Positions 1 through 12,061 are shown, counted from the stretch's first letter. The stretch is 64,000 nt of DNA from Ceratobasidium sp. AG-K (GCA_037039685.1 JAWNGF010000003.1:1612001-1676000), one strand, 5' to 3'. Numbers and translations: made by a program. Notes: generated by a model not told the origin, from the sequence alone.

Positions 1-899
1 CGCGGTTCCTCTGTTGAGCGGTATTGGTGAGGAAGCACACCCGCATATATTTCAACTCGGCGGCTAACCGTTGGCTGTAGTCTCGATGACCGTGCAACTC
101 TTCTTTGCATGGCGTATCTGGGTACTCAGCAAGTCTATACCGCTCGCTGGCGTTATTGTTGCCATTGCCATCGCGCAAGGTATATGCGCCATGTACTCGG
201 GTGTCATGGTAAGCCCTAGCATGCGATCACGGTCCCCAACTAACTCTCGCGTAGTTTGCCATAATCAATGACATTACGAAGATTGCTACTCTATTCCCCT
301 CGGCTACAGTCTGGCTCGGCGGCTCGGCGCTCTGCGACTTTATCATTACTATCTCTATGGTCACCTTCCTCGCCCGGGCCTCGACGGGATTCAGCCAAAC
401 CGACTCGGTCATTACCAAGCTCATCCGGATGACCGTCGAGACTGGTTTGGTCACCACCACTGCGGCCATCACCGAGTTGATCCTCTACCTTGTCTACCAG
501 AAGAATAACCTGCACATGATTCCCGCTCTTGCACTCGCCAAGTTGTATACCAACACCCTGTTGGCCACGTTCAACTCTCGCTCGGTTGCATTCGGCGGGT
601 CGACGAGCCGGACGGATGCTGAGCGCTCGACCCAATATGCTGGAAACGAGTGGCGCCGGGGAACGGGAGCGCAGGCTGTGACCAAGGACCGAGTTCAGAT
701 CACCACTGTTCGCGAGACACACGTCGACGACGCTGGTGTCCAGATGGTTGCTCTTCCTCACCGCGACCGTACCAATACGAGTGATATTGATGATGAGGAC
801 AACTTGTCGAAGCATACCATTGGCCTGAGCCCGAACGACACTTATGCTCCTCCATACATGGGCAGCCAAAAGGACATCGAAGCCCAGCGCTCGCTCTAA
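1..899 (+). CDS. DUF6534-type multi-pass membrane protein, C-terminal part
   Basis: The gene enters from the left edge. About 20 bases of an upstream exon seem to precede an intron ending in CTGTAG near base 80. The next exon encodes two hydrophobic segments around FFAWRIWVLSKSIP and VIVAIAIAQGICAMYSG. A second intron starts at GTAAGC (about 210) and ends near 280, joining to ATLFPSATVWLGGSALCDF and a further helix. The block TKLIRMTVETGLVTTTAAI followed by a last helix is the pattern I associate with the basidiomycete DUF6534 domain (several TM helices, function unknown). The last ~100 residues are polar and probably cytosolic. The stop is at 897-899. The family call is by recall of the pattern; no function is claimed. 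Confidence 0.75.
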
Positions 900-1833
900 C
901 TTGACTCCCTTTTTGTTTATTTTTTTTGTTCCCAGTTGTTTCTATTCGTTTTCTTTTGGTTCTGGTGTCACTGTTTATAGATACTGTACACTATGCTACT
1001 ACGCTCGTTGGCCACACTGACTCTATGCAAACCTGACCCTCGATACATTGAACTGTAATCCTTGCTACCTCGGACTGATATTGATATCCTGTCACCCAGT
1101 AAATGAATCTGCTTTCTATCACGTCAATTAGGGGCTGCAGCCATGCAGAGTGCCTGGACTTGGACTGTTTGCATTTGTTCGTCCCTGACTCCATGATCAA
1201 CTCGGACGCGAATACTGCAAGTTGGCCGATAGTCCGGGCCGCCGCGATATCGCCGGACAACTCCCCCAAATTGCATCAGTTCCGTGTAAATTCTAGGATC
1301 GGTATGTCTGTACCGCTGCGAGGGTCGTGTTTACTTTCCCAGTAAGGCGGCGTTCACGCGTTTGTTTCAGTGCTACCTTCTTCACCCGTTGCTCCGAAGC
1401 TTGATGCACACACGGTACGGTCTACGTGCCACACATTGCCTTCCAAGTTCGAACAACTCTTGGCTGATGGCGGTCAATCTACACACCTTTCGTTGCATTG
1501 CTCTGTCCGGCCGCCGGGCTCGCGAATTTACATGTGGTATGGGCAAAAGATTCGATATGCCAGGCGGAATGCGTACATAGCGTTACAAGATAGCGACGGA
1601 AAATATATACTACGAAACTAAACCCACAAACCGACCAAACAACTGCAACTTATAACTACCAGGAAGAGAAAGTCCAAATGGAGAGGGGATGATAATTATG
1701 ACTAATGCGGTCCTTGTGTACGAGATATATTCAATCGAGGTTTTGTGAAACCTAGCCTTACGAGAATTTAGAAGGGGAGATACAGACTGGATACCAGTAC
1801 TCACCATGCATGACAACCAATACAGCTCCTTTC
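900..1833. other. Convergent intergenic region
   Basis: This stretch lies between the 3' ends of the DUF6534 gene (plus) and the Sec7 gene (minus). It begins with a T-rich run (910-960) that fits a 3' UTR. The open frames here are short and do not look like protein. I see no RNA gene or repeat. Confidence 0.5.
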
Positions 1834-4800
1834 TTAGATCCTACCCAACCCGTTTGTAGACAATCCGTAGCTAAACCCGTTCCCATTACCATTGATCCAC
1901 GGCTGCGGAACGTCGCTCTCGCTCTCGCCTTCTTTGTCCTTGTCCAGACGAGAATGCAAAAACCCAAGCACGAGTGGCAACAGACTATTTTGTTGGCAAA
2001 CCGTCACAAGGTCATGCCCAGTCCTTGGTGCGCCCTTGGGAATCGATGTGGCCTGGATACCCGGGGCTGAGCCCTCTCCCAAGGCAAGCATCGCGCCAAG
2101 CGAAGATCCCGCACGAGCATGGCCAAAAGCGGAGCGGTGGGCTGCACCGGCTGTGGCACGCATATCATCGGGGGCAATCAGGGTGTCTCGAAGAACTTGC
2201 ACGGCAACTGCCTCGGCTGCTCGGCGCGATTGAGCGTTGAGCGGTCCAAGTGACGTTAAGCTTGCGTCTGCCTCAACCGCACGAGCAATCTGTCTCCGCA
2301 TAACGTTCATCCACTGTTGATGCACCAAGCTCCCTTCAACGCTGAACATGTACTTGCGCGCCTGTTCTGTGTGGCGGACAAAGGAGACCTGGAACGTGTT
2401 GCGCATGAACGCACGCTCAACGCTAAACTTGCTGCTCAATGGGAGGCCCGTGTAGAGCGGCGCATTGGGGCCAGTTCGTGCCATGATCATCGTCTTGGTT
2501 CCGAAAGAGTTGCCGACGACCTTGAATGTCTGCTCGTTCGATTCGGAAAAGTCCAGCACATTGGGTTCAAAGACCAGATCCTGGCCGTACAATCGAATGG
2601 TAAAGTCCGAGTCAGGTTCAGGAATGCGGATCGTGATGGGTTCCGACGCGACTCGGCATGTGAGTCGGTCAGGGAGGCGTCCGGGCGAGACGGTCGCGGT
2701 CTTGGTGTGGGTATTTTCTCGGGGATCAAGGGCCTGATCGATGCGCTGGTGGCGTACTGAGGCGTAGATACGCTCGAGGACTTCGTCAGGAACAAGCATT
2801 CTCACATCGCGAGTGCGGAACGCGTCGATAAAGTCGCGTACGGAAATTGCACGGTTAGGGAAGCTAAATTGCGCGTCGTAGCCAGAATGGAGCGCCGAGT
2901 TCAGGTGCATAATAGCCAGAACCAAACGAATGGCAAGGTCCTTGTCAAACGCAACTACCCCCGAGTTGGCCTCGTACCATCGTGTCGCGAAGGTCGCCAG
3001 CAGGTAATCGACTGAGCTCGAGTCGGATGGGAGGACGATCGAAAGCAAGAATATCCTCAACGCGTGATCAATGCGAATGGTTGCAAAGCCAAAGCGGTCA
3101 ATGAAATGTCTAAGTATGGCCTTGGAGTTTCGGTGGGCTAGGACGATACCCAACTGGACCCGGTCGAGCTCAGGGGTCTGGAACAAGAGCTGCGCAACGG
3201 TAGCTGGCTCGTTTTGAAGTTTGGCCTTTTCCTGAAGAGAAGTAACAGCCTGGACGCCGTCACGGGCGAACTTCTGCGCAAATAGCTTCATCGCGGGCTG
3301 AGGCTCGGTGTCGGCTGAGGGTGCTAGGGGAGTGTTCTCGTCACGGACCGAGTGCAAATGGAGCTTGTGCAACTCAATCACGCTTCGGACAATTAGCGTC
3401 CGGTCAAGCGAAGGCTTGTGAGCGTCACGCGCCGAATCCTCTTCAACGATGATAGGCTTGGCGATGACAAGCAAGTCCGTGAAAAGGAAGAGGTACCGGT
3501 CCTTGACAGTGTTTTGGTTTACGACTTGTAGCACCGGACTCATGAGCAACAACTTGCGAGGCGGATCGTCGAGCTGTACCGGCCTGGGCGGGTCCGACGA
3601 GAGCAGCGCCTCGACCTGAGCCATTACGTAGTCAAGCTTGAACTGGGGGCGATTTTGGCCGGAATTGCGGGGGGAGACCACGGGGGAAAGCGTGCTCGAA
3701 AATGATGGTGAATGAGTGCTGGCCGGAGAAGGCGTTACTTCCGACGGAGAAAGATGCGGACCGGCAAAAGGATCGGCGGATAACTCCATCCGATTTGTTT
3801 CCGAGCTGTTTGGATGGTGCGCAAGCGGCGGGTGTTGTTTGGATGAACGCGTTTTCTTCGACTCGTCACGCTCGGTTCCACTGTCGCTCGGTTTGACACG
3901 TCCAATAATAACGTCGGTGAGCGAGGCTTTGCGGTTGCGCGGCGACTTGCCGTTCCCAACGCTTGGAGACTGGAACACTTTAAGCCACCTTTTGACTCCA
4001 TCGCGGGTCGTAGGAAGCCCCTTGGAAGGCGCTACGTCGGCACGGATATCGATATACTCTTGCTTCGGCGGGACTGCACCCGTGTTTTGGAATCGTGAAA
4101 GCAGTCGGCTATCCGAGGCTTGATGTTTCAACCGCCTGTCGACTTCATGCTCGGGACTCGGTGTGACACTGTTTGTGGCTGCATGGGGCTGCTCTGGACT
4201 TTCAGCATGACTGCCCGACACTGACTGGCCCCTCTCGCGAAGTTTACGCTCCCTCTCTGCCTCGAGCTTTTGGATCCCAGGGAACGCATGAAGCTTGCCG
4301 TCCGCCAAGCGTGGATCGTTGGACAACGCTGGGGGCACGGGAGAGACGCCGCCCCGAACGTGACTCGACAAAGACATGGCCGATGTGGCTGCATGAGGGC
4401 TTTGCCCGATGGTGTGATGCGAGCCTTGGGAATGGGTGCCATCAGTCTTGCCGCTTGTTGCACTGGCCGCGCTTTCTCGGTTAACGGTGTCCTCGCGCTT
4501 GCCCGTGACGATGCTGTTGGAACGAGAGCGCCTGCCTTCGGCCCGACTCGCGCTCCGACTGAGGGTAACGATCCCAGTCACCACCTTTTGCCATCCGCGG
4601 CCCGACTCCTTCTTGACGCGTTTAGAGTGAGGGGTAGGTGCATCGTTGTCGGGCACTTCTTCCCAGTCGGTAAACGATTGTGAGCGTGAATTGGAAGCCA
4701 TTTGTTGGTGCTGGCCTGACGAATGACCAGATGTAGACGACGCGGCAGCAGGAAAGCGAGTTGCGAGCCCAGAGAGGCGCTACTTCCGTGCAAGTCTGCT

Positions 4801-7260
4801 TGAGCGGAGCTAGAAAGTATTCCTGCGGTAGATGGTGTAGAAGGGGGGAGTGTCGACGATTCACCATGCGGAGACGAGATGTCCTCAGTGCTCGGCCTTG
4901 AAATCCAGGACGCTGCGGCGGGGCGGTGAGAAGGCGGATAATTGGGATACGGCCTCGCCTCGCGATCTGTTTCACCGTCGTTTTCGTCATCATCAGACTC
5001 TATATGCTGTAGATAGTCGGGCTGGGACCAAACACCATCGCTAGTAGTAGACGGATCTGATCGAGATGCGTCAATGTCAGCCATGAATAATCACAATCCC
5101 AAACCTATTTACCATGTTTGTAACCACCATTCTTTTCCAAGGACTCGTTGAATGTCCTCCGTGCCTTTGCCTTGGGGTCCTCGGGATAAACGATCTCCTC
5201 TTGCTCATTTTCGTACTCTTGGTCTTCCATCTCCTCGACAACTTGGCCGGGACTGCTGCCTCCCTCTTTGTGGTATTGGCTAATAGTCACTGGGAATGTG
5301 TCGATCTTGTACGGACTTATGGTCCCCTGCTCGGCGACAATAACAGGAATAGACGCCCCAGACTGTACCGACGAATCCGAAGCATGGGGAGCTCGTGGTT
5401 GCGGGGTTATAGACGCTGGCGTGGGTAGACTGGGGAATGGAGGGGCAGGAGATGTAGTGGCCTCCTCTTCGTCTTCCTCGACTAGCGGAGGTCGGTGCGT
5501 TTGCAGACGAGATGGCGTCCCGCCTGCAAGCCTTTGAAGTGCCCTTTCCCGCTCCCGTAGGCTACGTTGACGCTGTAGCTCGCTAACTACGCCAGAGTCG
5601 TCGTCGTCATCCTCATCATCCTCGTCCCTCTGAGGCGGAGGGATATGAGACGGTCCTACATTGGGCGAGTGGGCAGGCGCGGTCTGCTGAGTGGTCGTTG
5701 CCTGCTGGGACTCTTCACGATCGTCGACGAGAACAGTCTGACGGCTCTTTCTCCTTCCCGATCGCCTCCGTCCTTTGCCTTGCGTAGGAGTCCCGGGAAC
5801 AGAGGATGTCCCCCCCTCGGGCGTCTGGGCCCCTCCTCTTCCAGGCGTATTCGGTCTATTTCCGGGTGTGTGAGCCCGTGCTCCGTTTCCTGGTGTGGTC
5901 GGACGCGCTCCTCCGTTGCCCGGTGTTGTTGGCCTTCTCCCGAACGGCGTGCCTCGCCCGTTCATAAGAACCGTATCTTCCGCCCCACTCGTCTGATCAC
6001 CATCCCCGCCCTGGTTTTTGTCTACTCGCCCAACAATCATTTTCAGCATTGCTTTTCGCACGGTATCTCTATCTCCAGCGGGCGTGGTATTGTTCCGGGT
6101 TAGCATTGGACCAGGAGTATTTCCACGAGAGATCGTAGCAGGTGTGTGGACACGAGAGGGAGGAAGTGGAATTTGGTGCTCTTCGCCTGGACCTTGTTGG
6201 TGTAACCTCGCCGCCGCACTATTAGACCTGAACAAGTTGGCGCCCATTCGATCCCTAATGTGGTCAAGGGAAGGTAGTCCAGGGTTGAGCGGATTGATCA
6301 TAATGGGAGTCGCAGGCGATATGGGCATGGGGAGCTGGAAAAGGGGCGATCCAGGCATATTTGGTGTGGGACTACGAGAGCGGACTTGGGCTTGGAGTTG
6401 GAGTTGGTGCAGAAGAGCAAGAGTCTCTGGGGTCGTATTGTGTGCCGCAGCCGTCATGGCAAAAGTCTCGGGCTGAGCGGGGGATTGGGCGCGCGAGGCC
6501 GGGAAGAGGTGAGGACTTAACGATACCATGGGAGTAACATATCCAAGAGGTGAGTACGGACCGAGCGCTTCAGGCCCAGCAAAGGGAATGGGGGGAACTT
6601 GGTCGTCTGTAGATGAGCTCAGAGCCGCCTCATCGTCTTGCGCTTGCTTGAGTTGGGCAAGGCGCTTGCGTTCCAAGAGCGCGATCTCGAGCGCGAACGG
6701 GTGCGTTTTCGGGGTGAAGGCGCCGGCTGGATTACCGGCACAGGCGTTTCTACTTCAGGGAGCGGGGGATGTTCCCCTGTTGCGGGTGTAGCAAATTGCT
6801 CGTCTTCGGCCCAATCTCCCTCTGAGCCCGGTGAGAGTGGCATCGGAATGGTAGAGGTTTGAGACTCGAGCTTTCCTCCCGTCGTTGCACTCCTCTGTAG
6901 CCCTCCGGTCGGAGTATCCGGTGTCAGGTCGCTTGGCTTGACTGTCCGTATCGAATCGGACCGTCCGTAGCTATATCCAACTTGGGGTGTGGGTTCGCTA
7001 ACCGTACCTGACTCGCCTTCTGTCTCTGTGTCTAGTTCGTGCCCGGCGGCGTGTGCTGCTCTCCGGCGCTCGACTTCTGCGTCTTCACTGTGAGGAATAA
7101 CACGTTCGCCCTCGCTAACCCCTTCGGAATGCATGGGCATAGGTGGGCGCCGACCATCCCTCATTCGGGGAAGTGATGCAGCGCGCTTGAGCCTGGCCAC
7201 CATGTCGGCGCGCAGGGCAGCAGACCCCGGTGGAGGCGGAGGAGACCGTGCGCGATCCAT
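1834..7260 (-). CDS. Large Sec7/PH-domain protein (Syt1-like Arf GEF family)
   Basis: This is one long gene read from ATG 7260 to the stop at 1834, about 1,790 residues after allowing for two apparent one-base deletions. A 56-base intron (5112..5057, GTAAAT...CTGAC...CAG) joins its middle parts in frame, so the apparent stop at 5105 is intronic. The first ~1,100 residues are low complexity (Pro/Ser/Thr, TPGN repeats near 5830-5960, acidic runs). They are followed by a PH-like segment (DRYLFLFTDLLVIAKP), a Sec7 domain (about 3210-2760) and a C-terminal PH-like segment (KYMFSVEG...QQWMNVMRRQ). Sec7 proteins load Arf GTPases at Golgi or endosomal membranes. The catalytic loop reads LPSDSSSVDY, with Asp where active members have the glutamic finger, and LNSALHSG replaces the usual LNTDLHN, so exchange activity is uncertain. 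Frame breaks: 4761-4763 (AA in sense) and 6711-6714 (CCCC in sense). Confidence 0.82.
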
Positions 7261-8009
7261 ATGAGTTGGGTGTTTTGGATCTCAAATATGCATGGGTCTG
7301 GATAACATACGATCATAAATTAGCTATCTCGTGCTTGAGCTCGTCGCACTTGCCTGTGACTTGGTGGAGTTCTGTATGGTGAACACGATCAAGTGGCAAG
7401 GTCGAAGAGCTGTTAACTACACGCGTCTCCGCTTGAGGGGTATTTACGTGCGCGAGGACGTTGCCAACTCACTTCGGGTTCAACACTACCTCCGATTCAA
7501 CCTCTCGAAATTATATTTACTGCTATGTTGTTAGACGGTATCCAGTAGCACACTATAGCACTTTGCTCACCTCTAAGATCAATACGAGAACCCAAGGGTA
7601 ATGAATTATAAAAGCTGTTAGGATGATGTGGAAGTTCAAGTTGGATGCTGTCAAGAAGGTAAGCGCCGGTAAATCAAATGTGGCAACAGCATCCGCAGGT
7701 CCACGCCAGAACATTCACCAAAGGTGGTCGCCATGTGCTCGAGGCAACCTGATTTATTACATTCTTGCTCACTTTTGTTCTATACAAGAAGTATCGTACG
7801 TGTGCATAGATCATTCTCTATGGAGTTACTTGGCACCACTCCAAGTGGCGATCACCGTTGATCCCCTACCACGAGGTAATCACGCTGCCGGTAGTCGTGA
7901 TTTCTCCCCAAATACAATTCAACGAGCCTGATCTTCTGATCCATAATAACGCTGCTTCCCGTAGATAAAACTTTCATTATATGCACGTTACAACAATAAT
8001 TACCGCCCA
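7261..8009. other. Intergenic region between Sec7 gene promoter and GDSL esterase 3' end
   Basis: This holds the Sec7 gene's promoter and 5' leader plus the esterase's 3' flank. Short plus-strand frames (7331-7534, 7623-7931) have no recognisable protein features and are probably chance. No tRNA or repeat was seen. Confidence 0.45.
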
Positions 8010-9379
8010 CTATCGTAGCTTTTCAAGCTCTCCCAACACTCCATCCGCCAGCAGTCGGTGAACCTTCTCCGTGATATGCCCCGAATCTATCGCACAGAAT
8101 GGTCGATCAGTAAACGCCCGCAAAAAGGTACGAGAACCAACTTACTGTACCAAAAGTACCCTGGATCAGAACATTGACAGAACCTAAATTTACGCCCAGA
8201 TCAATTAGAACGTGCCTGCCGTCGGCCAAGGCGCCGCCAGTCCGCGAAGTTCACTTACCCAGTTGTGTTGGTAAAGCCAAACTTTGCAGGATTATTCAGG
8301 ACTTTGCTTAGGAGCGCGTTCGAGTCGAACAGTACGACGGAGGTGTCCTTTTTAGTCGCCTTGAATGATTTGACCCGCTGAGCAAGAAGAGAATTGAATG
8401 TAGTGATTTGCGCATTTTGATTGGCTGTCGTAAGGCTGTTTACGAACGCCGGGGCAAGGTCGGTGGGTGGATTGTTGATGAACAGGAACGACCTGATCCC
8501 AGTTTGGTAGACTTGTTCCTAAATAAGGCAGATGTTAGAGCTATATCACTCACGTGGCCCTTTACGTACCACGGCATTGAAGTACGAGTCCATCTCGGTG
8601 TTCCAAAACGCTGTCCAGTCGGTTATCTATGTATCAGTAGTTTAGCTCACGCAGGTCTCTCAACCCAGAGCCACAACGCACGTTCGTCCAACCCCTCACG
8701 TCTCCAGTGTCGTTAATTCCAATAAAGAATGCTGCCAAAGAACTCTTGGAAGGGGCTTTGAGCAATTTATCTTTCCAAGCTTGCACCCATTGATCGACTT
8801 GATCGACCAAGTCGACTGTGTAGTTGTGGTGCAGTGTCAAGCTGTGAGCAGAGGCCTATCAGAATTCTGTCGCCGAATCATAAAACTGCAACTTGCATTG
8901 CGGGGTCGATATTCGCTCCGGCATGCGCGAAATTCCACAACACGCGGGGACACTTGGCTGGCAGCCCCGAGTAGCATTTTGTGATCATCTCAATCTGCAG
9001 CCGTTAGTCATGTTCTCTGGATATAAGTAGGAGATTTACCCAATTGGCTCCATCGGAACTCGTCTGGATCTAGGATTAGTATTTTCCACTGGTTTTTGAC
9101 ATGGATTCTTACCTTGTTCCCAACAATTTCGTTCTTGCGCACCTGCTCTTTGGTGATGTTCAAGTTGAACCTGTCTCCCCAAAAGCTTACACCCAAGTGA
9201 ATATCTTAATGCATTAAACAATGGCAACCATCATACCTGTAGTTGGCATGACCAAGAGTTCCCTGCACAAACGTATAACTATCTCCAAATGCGAGAACAG
9301 TTTTCGTTTGAGACCACTTCAAGGCCGTCACCAAGCCCACCAGCGAGGAGATCGTCACAAGAGCACAGGTCAGACGCAT
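8010..9379 (-). CDS. Secreted GDSL lipase/acylhydrolase (CE16-like)
   Basis: ATG 9379 begins a signal peptide (MRLTCALVTISSLVGLVTAL), followed by the GDSL block VLAFGDSYTF with the nucleophile Ser. Further exons give WNFAHAGANIDPA, a GIND block (FFIGINDTGDV) and the C-terminal DSGH motif (Asp and His of the triad), then HRLLADGVLGELEKLR and the stop at 8010. Such enzymes remove acetyl or other ester groups from plant-wall polymers; the substrate here is unknown. The gene has at least seven introns. One (8896..8842, 55 bases) has a GC donor, GCAAGT, and joins DPA-I-LTLHHNYT in frame. A TATA box lies ~45 bases upstream of the ATG. Two in-frame Met codons lie further upstream (9496 frame), but the signal peptide favours 9379. 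Confidence 0.85.
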
Positions 9380-9421
9380 ATTCCAAAGGGGAACGAGCGA
9401 CGCACGAGGTTTCTCGCCGCA

Positions 9422-9427
9422 TTTATA
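9422..9427 (-). promoter_or_regulatory. TATA box of the GDSL esterase gene
   Basis: TATAAA reads on the minus strand 43 bases upstream of the chosen ATG at 9379, the usual distance in fungal genes. It also supports that ATG over upstream in-frame alternatives. Confidence 0.5.
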
Positions 9428-9911
9428 CCCATTATTGCGTATTCTCTCGAGCGGGCCGGAAGGCGGAGTTGTCTCCAAATACGGCGAGAAGACCAATATG
9501 AGAGCCCGAAATACATCTATGGTTTACCATCATGGTCTAGTCTATGATCAATGTCTCCCAATGGTTATGGAAGTGTGTAGCCTATTTGAAGAAGCAGGTA
9601 CCACAATCAATGCATCCAAGTCGCGGTGGTCGTTTAAAGATGGGTGGCCAGCGCCAGATGCATTGATGGTCACCTGACTTTTATATTGATTAGTCTTACC
9701 TCTGGCGTTTCCCACGGCACTGGAAGATGCTCAAATGCGTCATCGTCTCTCTAGCAAGATAAGGAACGCCCGTATACTCGCACCCCAAGATGGCGCATAC
9801 ATCCCGACATTCTTTGCCACTTCGCGTGAAAACAGATGGCAATCACCTCATCGCCGGATCTACGTGACCGCGGCGTAAACTCCACTTCCTTGCACATGCC
9901 TTGTCAACTCC

Positions 9912-9919
9912 TATATATA
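9912..9919 (+). promoter_or_regulatory. TATA box of thioredoxin-fold gene 1
   Basis: TATATATA lies 50-57 bases before the ATG at 9969. The tandem copy has TATAAAG at almost the same distance from its own ATG. Confidence 0.5.
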
Positions 9920-9968
9920 TGCGTACCCTCATCTCTCACTTTGATCAGACCACCACCTCACCAGAACC

Positions 9969-10783
9969 ATGTCTCTTCAGCCATCGCTTTCGTTCCTCCA
10001 GATCGGCAATCCCGCTGCGCCGCACTCGCTCGAACTATATCTCGGTAAGTGCATCACCCATCGGGATTAATATGGCACTGTATACTCATTTACACCACAT
10101 ATGCAGATTTTGTATGCCCCTTTAGCGCAAAGATCTTCCTAAATTCCGTCGACAAAGTGCTCAAGCCAGCGTTGACCGACGGCAAGTACGCGGGCAAGGT
10201 CAGGCTCTTGTTACGCCTACAGCCTCAGCCGTGGTATGTAACTTTCTTGGAGTTAAAGAAAAACACTGATGGAACTGGTTGCAGGCACGGTACTTCGACC
10301 TACACGCACGAAGCGGCTTTGGCAGTCGGACGAGTCTCGCCCGACAAGTTCTACGCATACGCAATTGAGGTGTGACCACTCACTTCTACAAGCGTTGTCC
10401 CACTGACACTGCGGTAGCTCTTCAAAAACCAGGAACAATTCTTTGACATTCCAGCCTCAACCCTGACGCCTATCCAGGTTCGTGAAAAGCTCGTTGCTAT
10501 TGCGCCTGAAGGCATCGACAAGGCTGCAGTCGGAGACCTGCTGAAAAATAAGACCACGCCCAATGGAGGTGTGGCGGTCACAGATGACTTGAAGTATGGG
10601 AGTAAGTACCCGCAAGCATGAGATCGGGAAATGTACTGATGTGGCGCAGTTAAACTCGGGCGTCAGAACGGTATTCATGTGACACCAACGGCGGTCTGGG
10701 ATGGGCTGCTAGCCAACGACGTATCGAGTTCGTGGGGTCAGGAAGAGTGGGACAAGTTTTTGTCGGCCAAGGTCACCGTCTAG
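9969..10783 (+). CDS. Thioredoxin-fold (DsbA-like) protein, copy 1
   Basis: The first exon encodes MSLQPSLSFLQIGNPAAPHS, followed after an intron by the active-site-like segment DFVCPFSAKIFLN, then LLLRLQPQPW, EAALAVGRVSP, LFKNQEQFF and NGIHVTPTAVWDGL before the stop at 10781-10783. The fold pattern (Cys-Pro-x-x near the N-terminus, helical insert, cis-Pro-like TPT late) fits the DsbA-like thioredoxin family (thioredoxin_4-like). The second active-site Cys is replaced by Ser (CPFS), so a dithiol exchange is unlikely; a monothiol or non-redox role is possible. Length is about 200 residues over six exons. There is no signal peptide, so a cytosolic location is likely. A second copy follows at 11259. 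Confidence 0.8.
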
Positions 10784-11258
10784 AAGTTGAATGCTTGTTG
10801 ACAACTACATTCAATGTACGAACGTGAAAGCCACCTTGAGAGTGAACAGAATTTTAGTTTGCTTGAGATGTGCCTGGGTTGTTGATACCCAAGTTTGTTG
10901 GGCTCTTCCGCTCTTGGCAAAAGTCGGTGGTATATTACCAGGGACTCTGACATACAAGTCACACTCGACCCATATATGGTAAAACTTGTAATTTACCAAT
11001 GAACCGCACGGCAACCAGCCTCCTAAATCTCTTGGGTGCGCTCACTTTCAAGGGCTGCGACCGCGTTGATGACCAACGAGAGTACTGTAAATGTACAAAC
11101 CATCTAGCATCGCGGCCATACAAGGCCGGTCGCCGCAACGATTCCAAACTAAGCGCATACATGCAGCTCCGCGGAACCAAACGGACATACCGTCCGATAA
11201 ATCTATAAAGACTCCCACGGGTGCATACCTCAACTACATTGCCCATCTAGTCTGCAAG
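10784..11258. other. Intergenic region between tandem thioredoxin-fold genes
   Basis: This holds the 3' flank of copy 1 and the promoter of copy 2, including its TATA box. The short open frames on both strands show no recognisable features. Confidence 0.45.
11204..11210 (+). promoter_or_regulatory. TATA box of thioredoxin-fold gene 2
   Basis: TATAAAG lies 49-55 bases before the ATG at 11259, matching the spacing in copy 1. Confidence 0.5.
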
Positions 11259-12061
11259 ATGTCTCTCCAGCCTTCTCTCTCTTTCACGCAAATCGGCAAC
11301 CCAACGGCGCCACATTCGCTCGAGTTCTACCTTGGTAGGCTGAGTTCATATGCAATATTGGACTAAATTAAACTCTATTTAGACTTTCAATGCCCGTTTA
11401 GCGCCAAGATTACCCTCAATGCCATTGACAAGGTTCTCAAACCTGCTTTCGCAGAGGGCAAATATGTGGGTCAGGTTAGGATCTTGCTCCGCCTTCAACC
11501 TCAGCCTTGGTTCGTACCATTTATTTTTGATCCAATTGCATTGAGACTAACGCGGTACTAGGCACGCCGCCTCAACTCTCATGATCGAGGCCGCATTGGC
11601 AGTCGGACGCGTCTCGCCAGACAACTTTTACACGTACGCACTCGAGGTACGCAAGTCCTTCCCGCGTCCCAAATACTTATACAATCTCCACTGCTAGCTA
11701 TTCAAAAACCAGCAATCTTTCTTCAACGTCGCCGTCTCGACACTCAGCCCAATCCAAGTCCGCGAAAGGCTCGTAGTGCTCGCACCTGAAGGCGTCGACA
11801 AGGCCGCAGTCGCCGAACTATTAAGACACAAAACAACGCCGAATGGGGGTGTAGACGTGACCGAGGACTTGAAGTATGGGAGTAAGTGCGTTCCATTGGG
11901 TGTTGGGTGTTGGGCTGATTAGAGTAGTCAAACTTGGGCGACAAAATGGGATTCATGTGACCCCGACGGCGGTTTGGGACGGGTTGGTAGCTAACGAGGT
12001 GTCGAGTTCGTGGGGTCAGGAAGAGTGGGGCAAGTTTCTGACGGCCAAGATCTCCGTTTAG
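11259..12061 (+). CDS. Thioredoxin-fold (DsbA-like) protein, copy 2
   Basis: This is a tandem duplicate of the gene at 9969 with the same strand and same exon order. Matching parts include MSLQPSLSFTQIGNPTAPHS, DFQCPFSAKITLNAIDKVLK, LLLRLQPQPW, EAALAVGRVSPDNFYTYALE, the LFKNQQSFF exon and a near-identical last exon ending SSSWGQEEWGKFLTAKISV. It keeps the CPFS motif with a single Cys. Divergence is concentrated in the third and fourth exons (STLMI versus STYTH; SFFNVAVS versus QFFDIPAS). The stop is at 12059-12061. Both copies look intact, so both may be expressed; the role is unknown. Confidence 0.8.

Larger units (their letters stand above)
9380..9968. other. Divergent promoter region, GDSL esterase / thioredoxin-fold gene 1
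   Basis: This 589-base stretch is shared by two genes pointing away from each other. Each side has its own TATA box (9422-9427 minus, 9912-9919 plus). No coding sequence is convincing here. Confidence 0.5.

Noticed and set aside
4716..4783. A 68-base intron that would repair the frame in the Sec7 gene
   Set aside because: GTAGCG...CAG fits the phase but has a poor donor and no branch site. A single missing base at 4761-4763 explains the break better and matches six other sites. The same reasoning applies to 6753..6686 and 19971..20029.
4578..5084. A separate small gene starting at 5084 (MADID...)
   Set aside because: The sequence before it contains a proper 56-base intron (5112..5057) that joins the upstream coding part to this frame. 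The ATG lies inside the intron.
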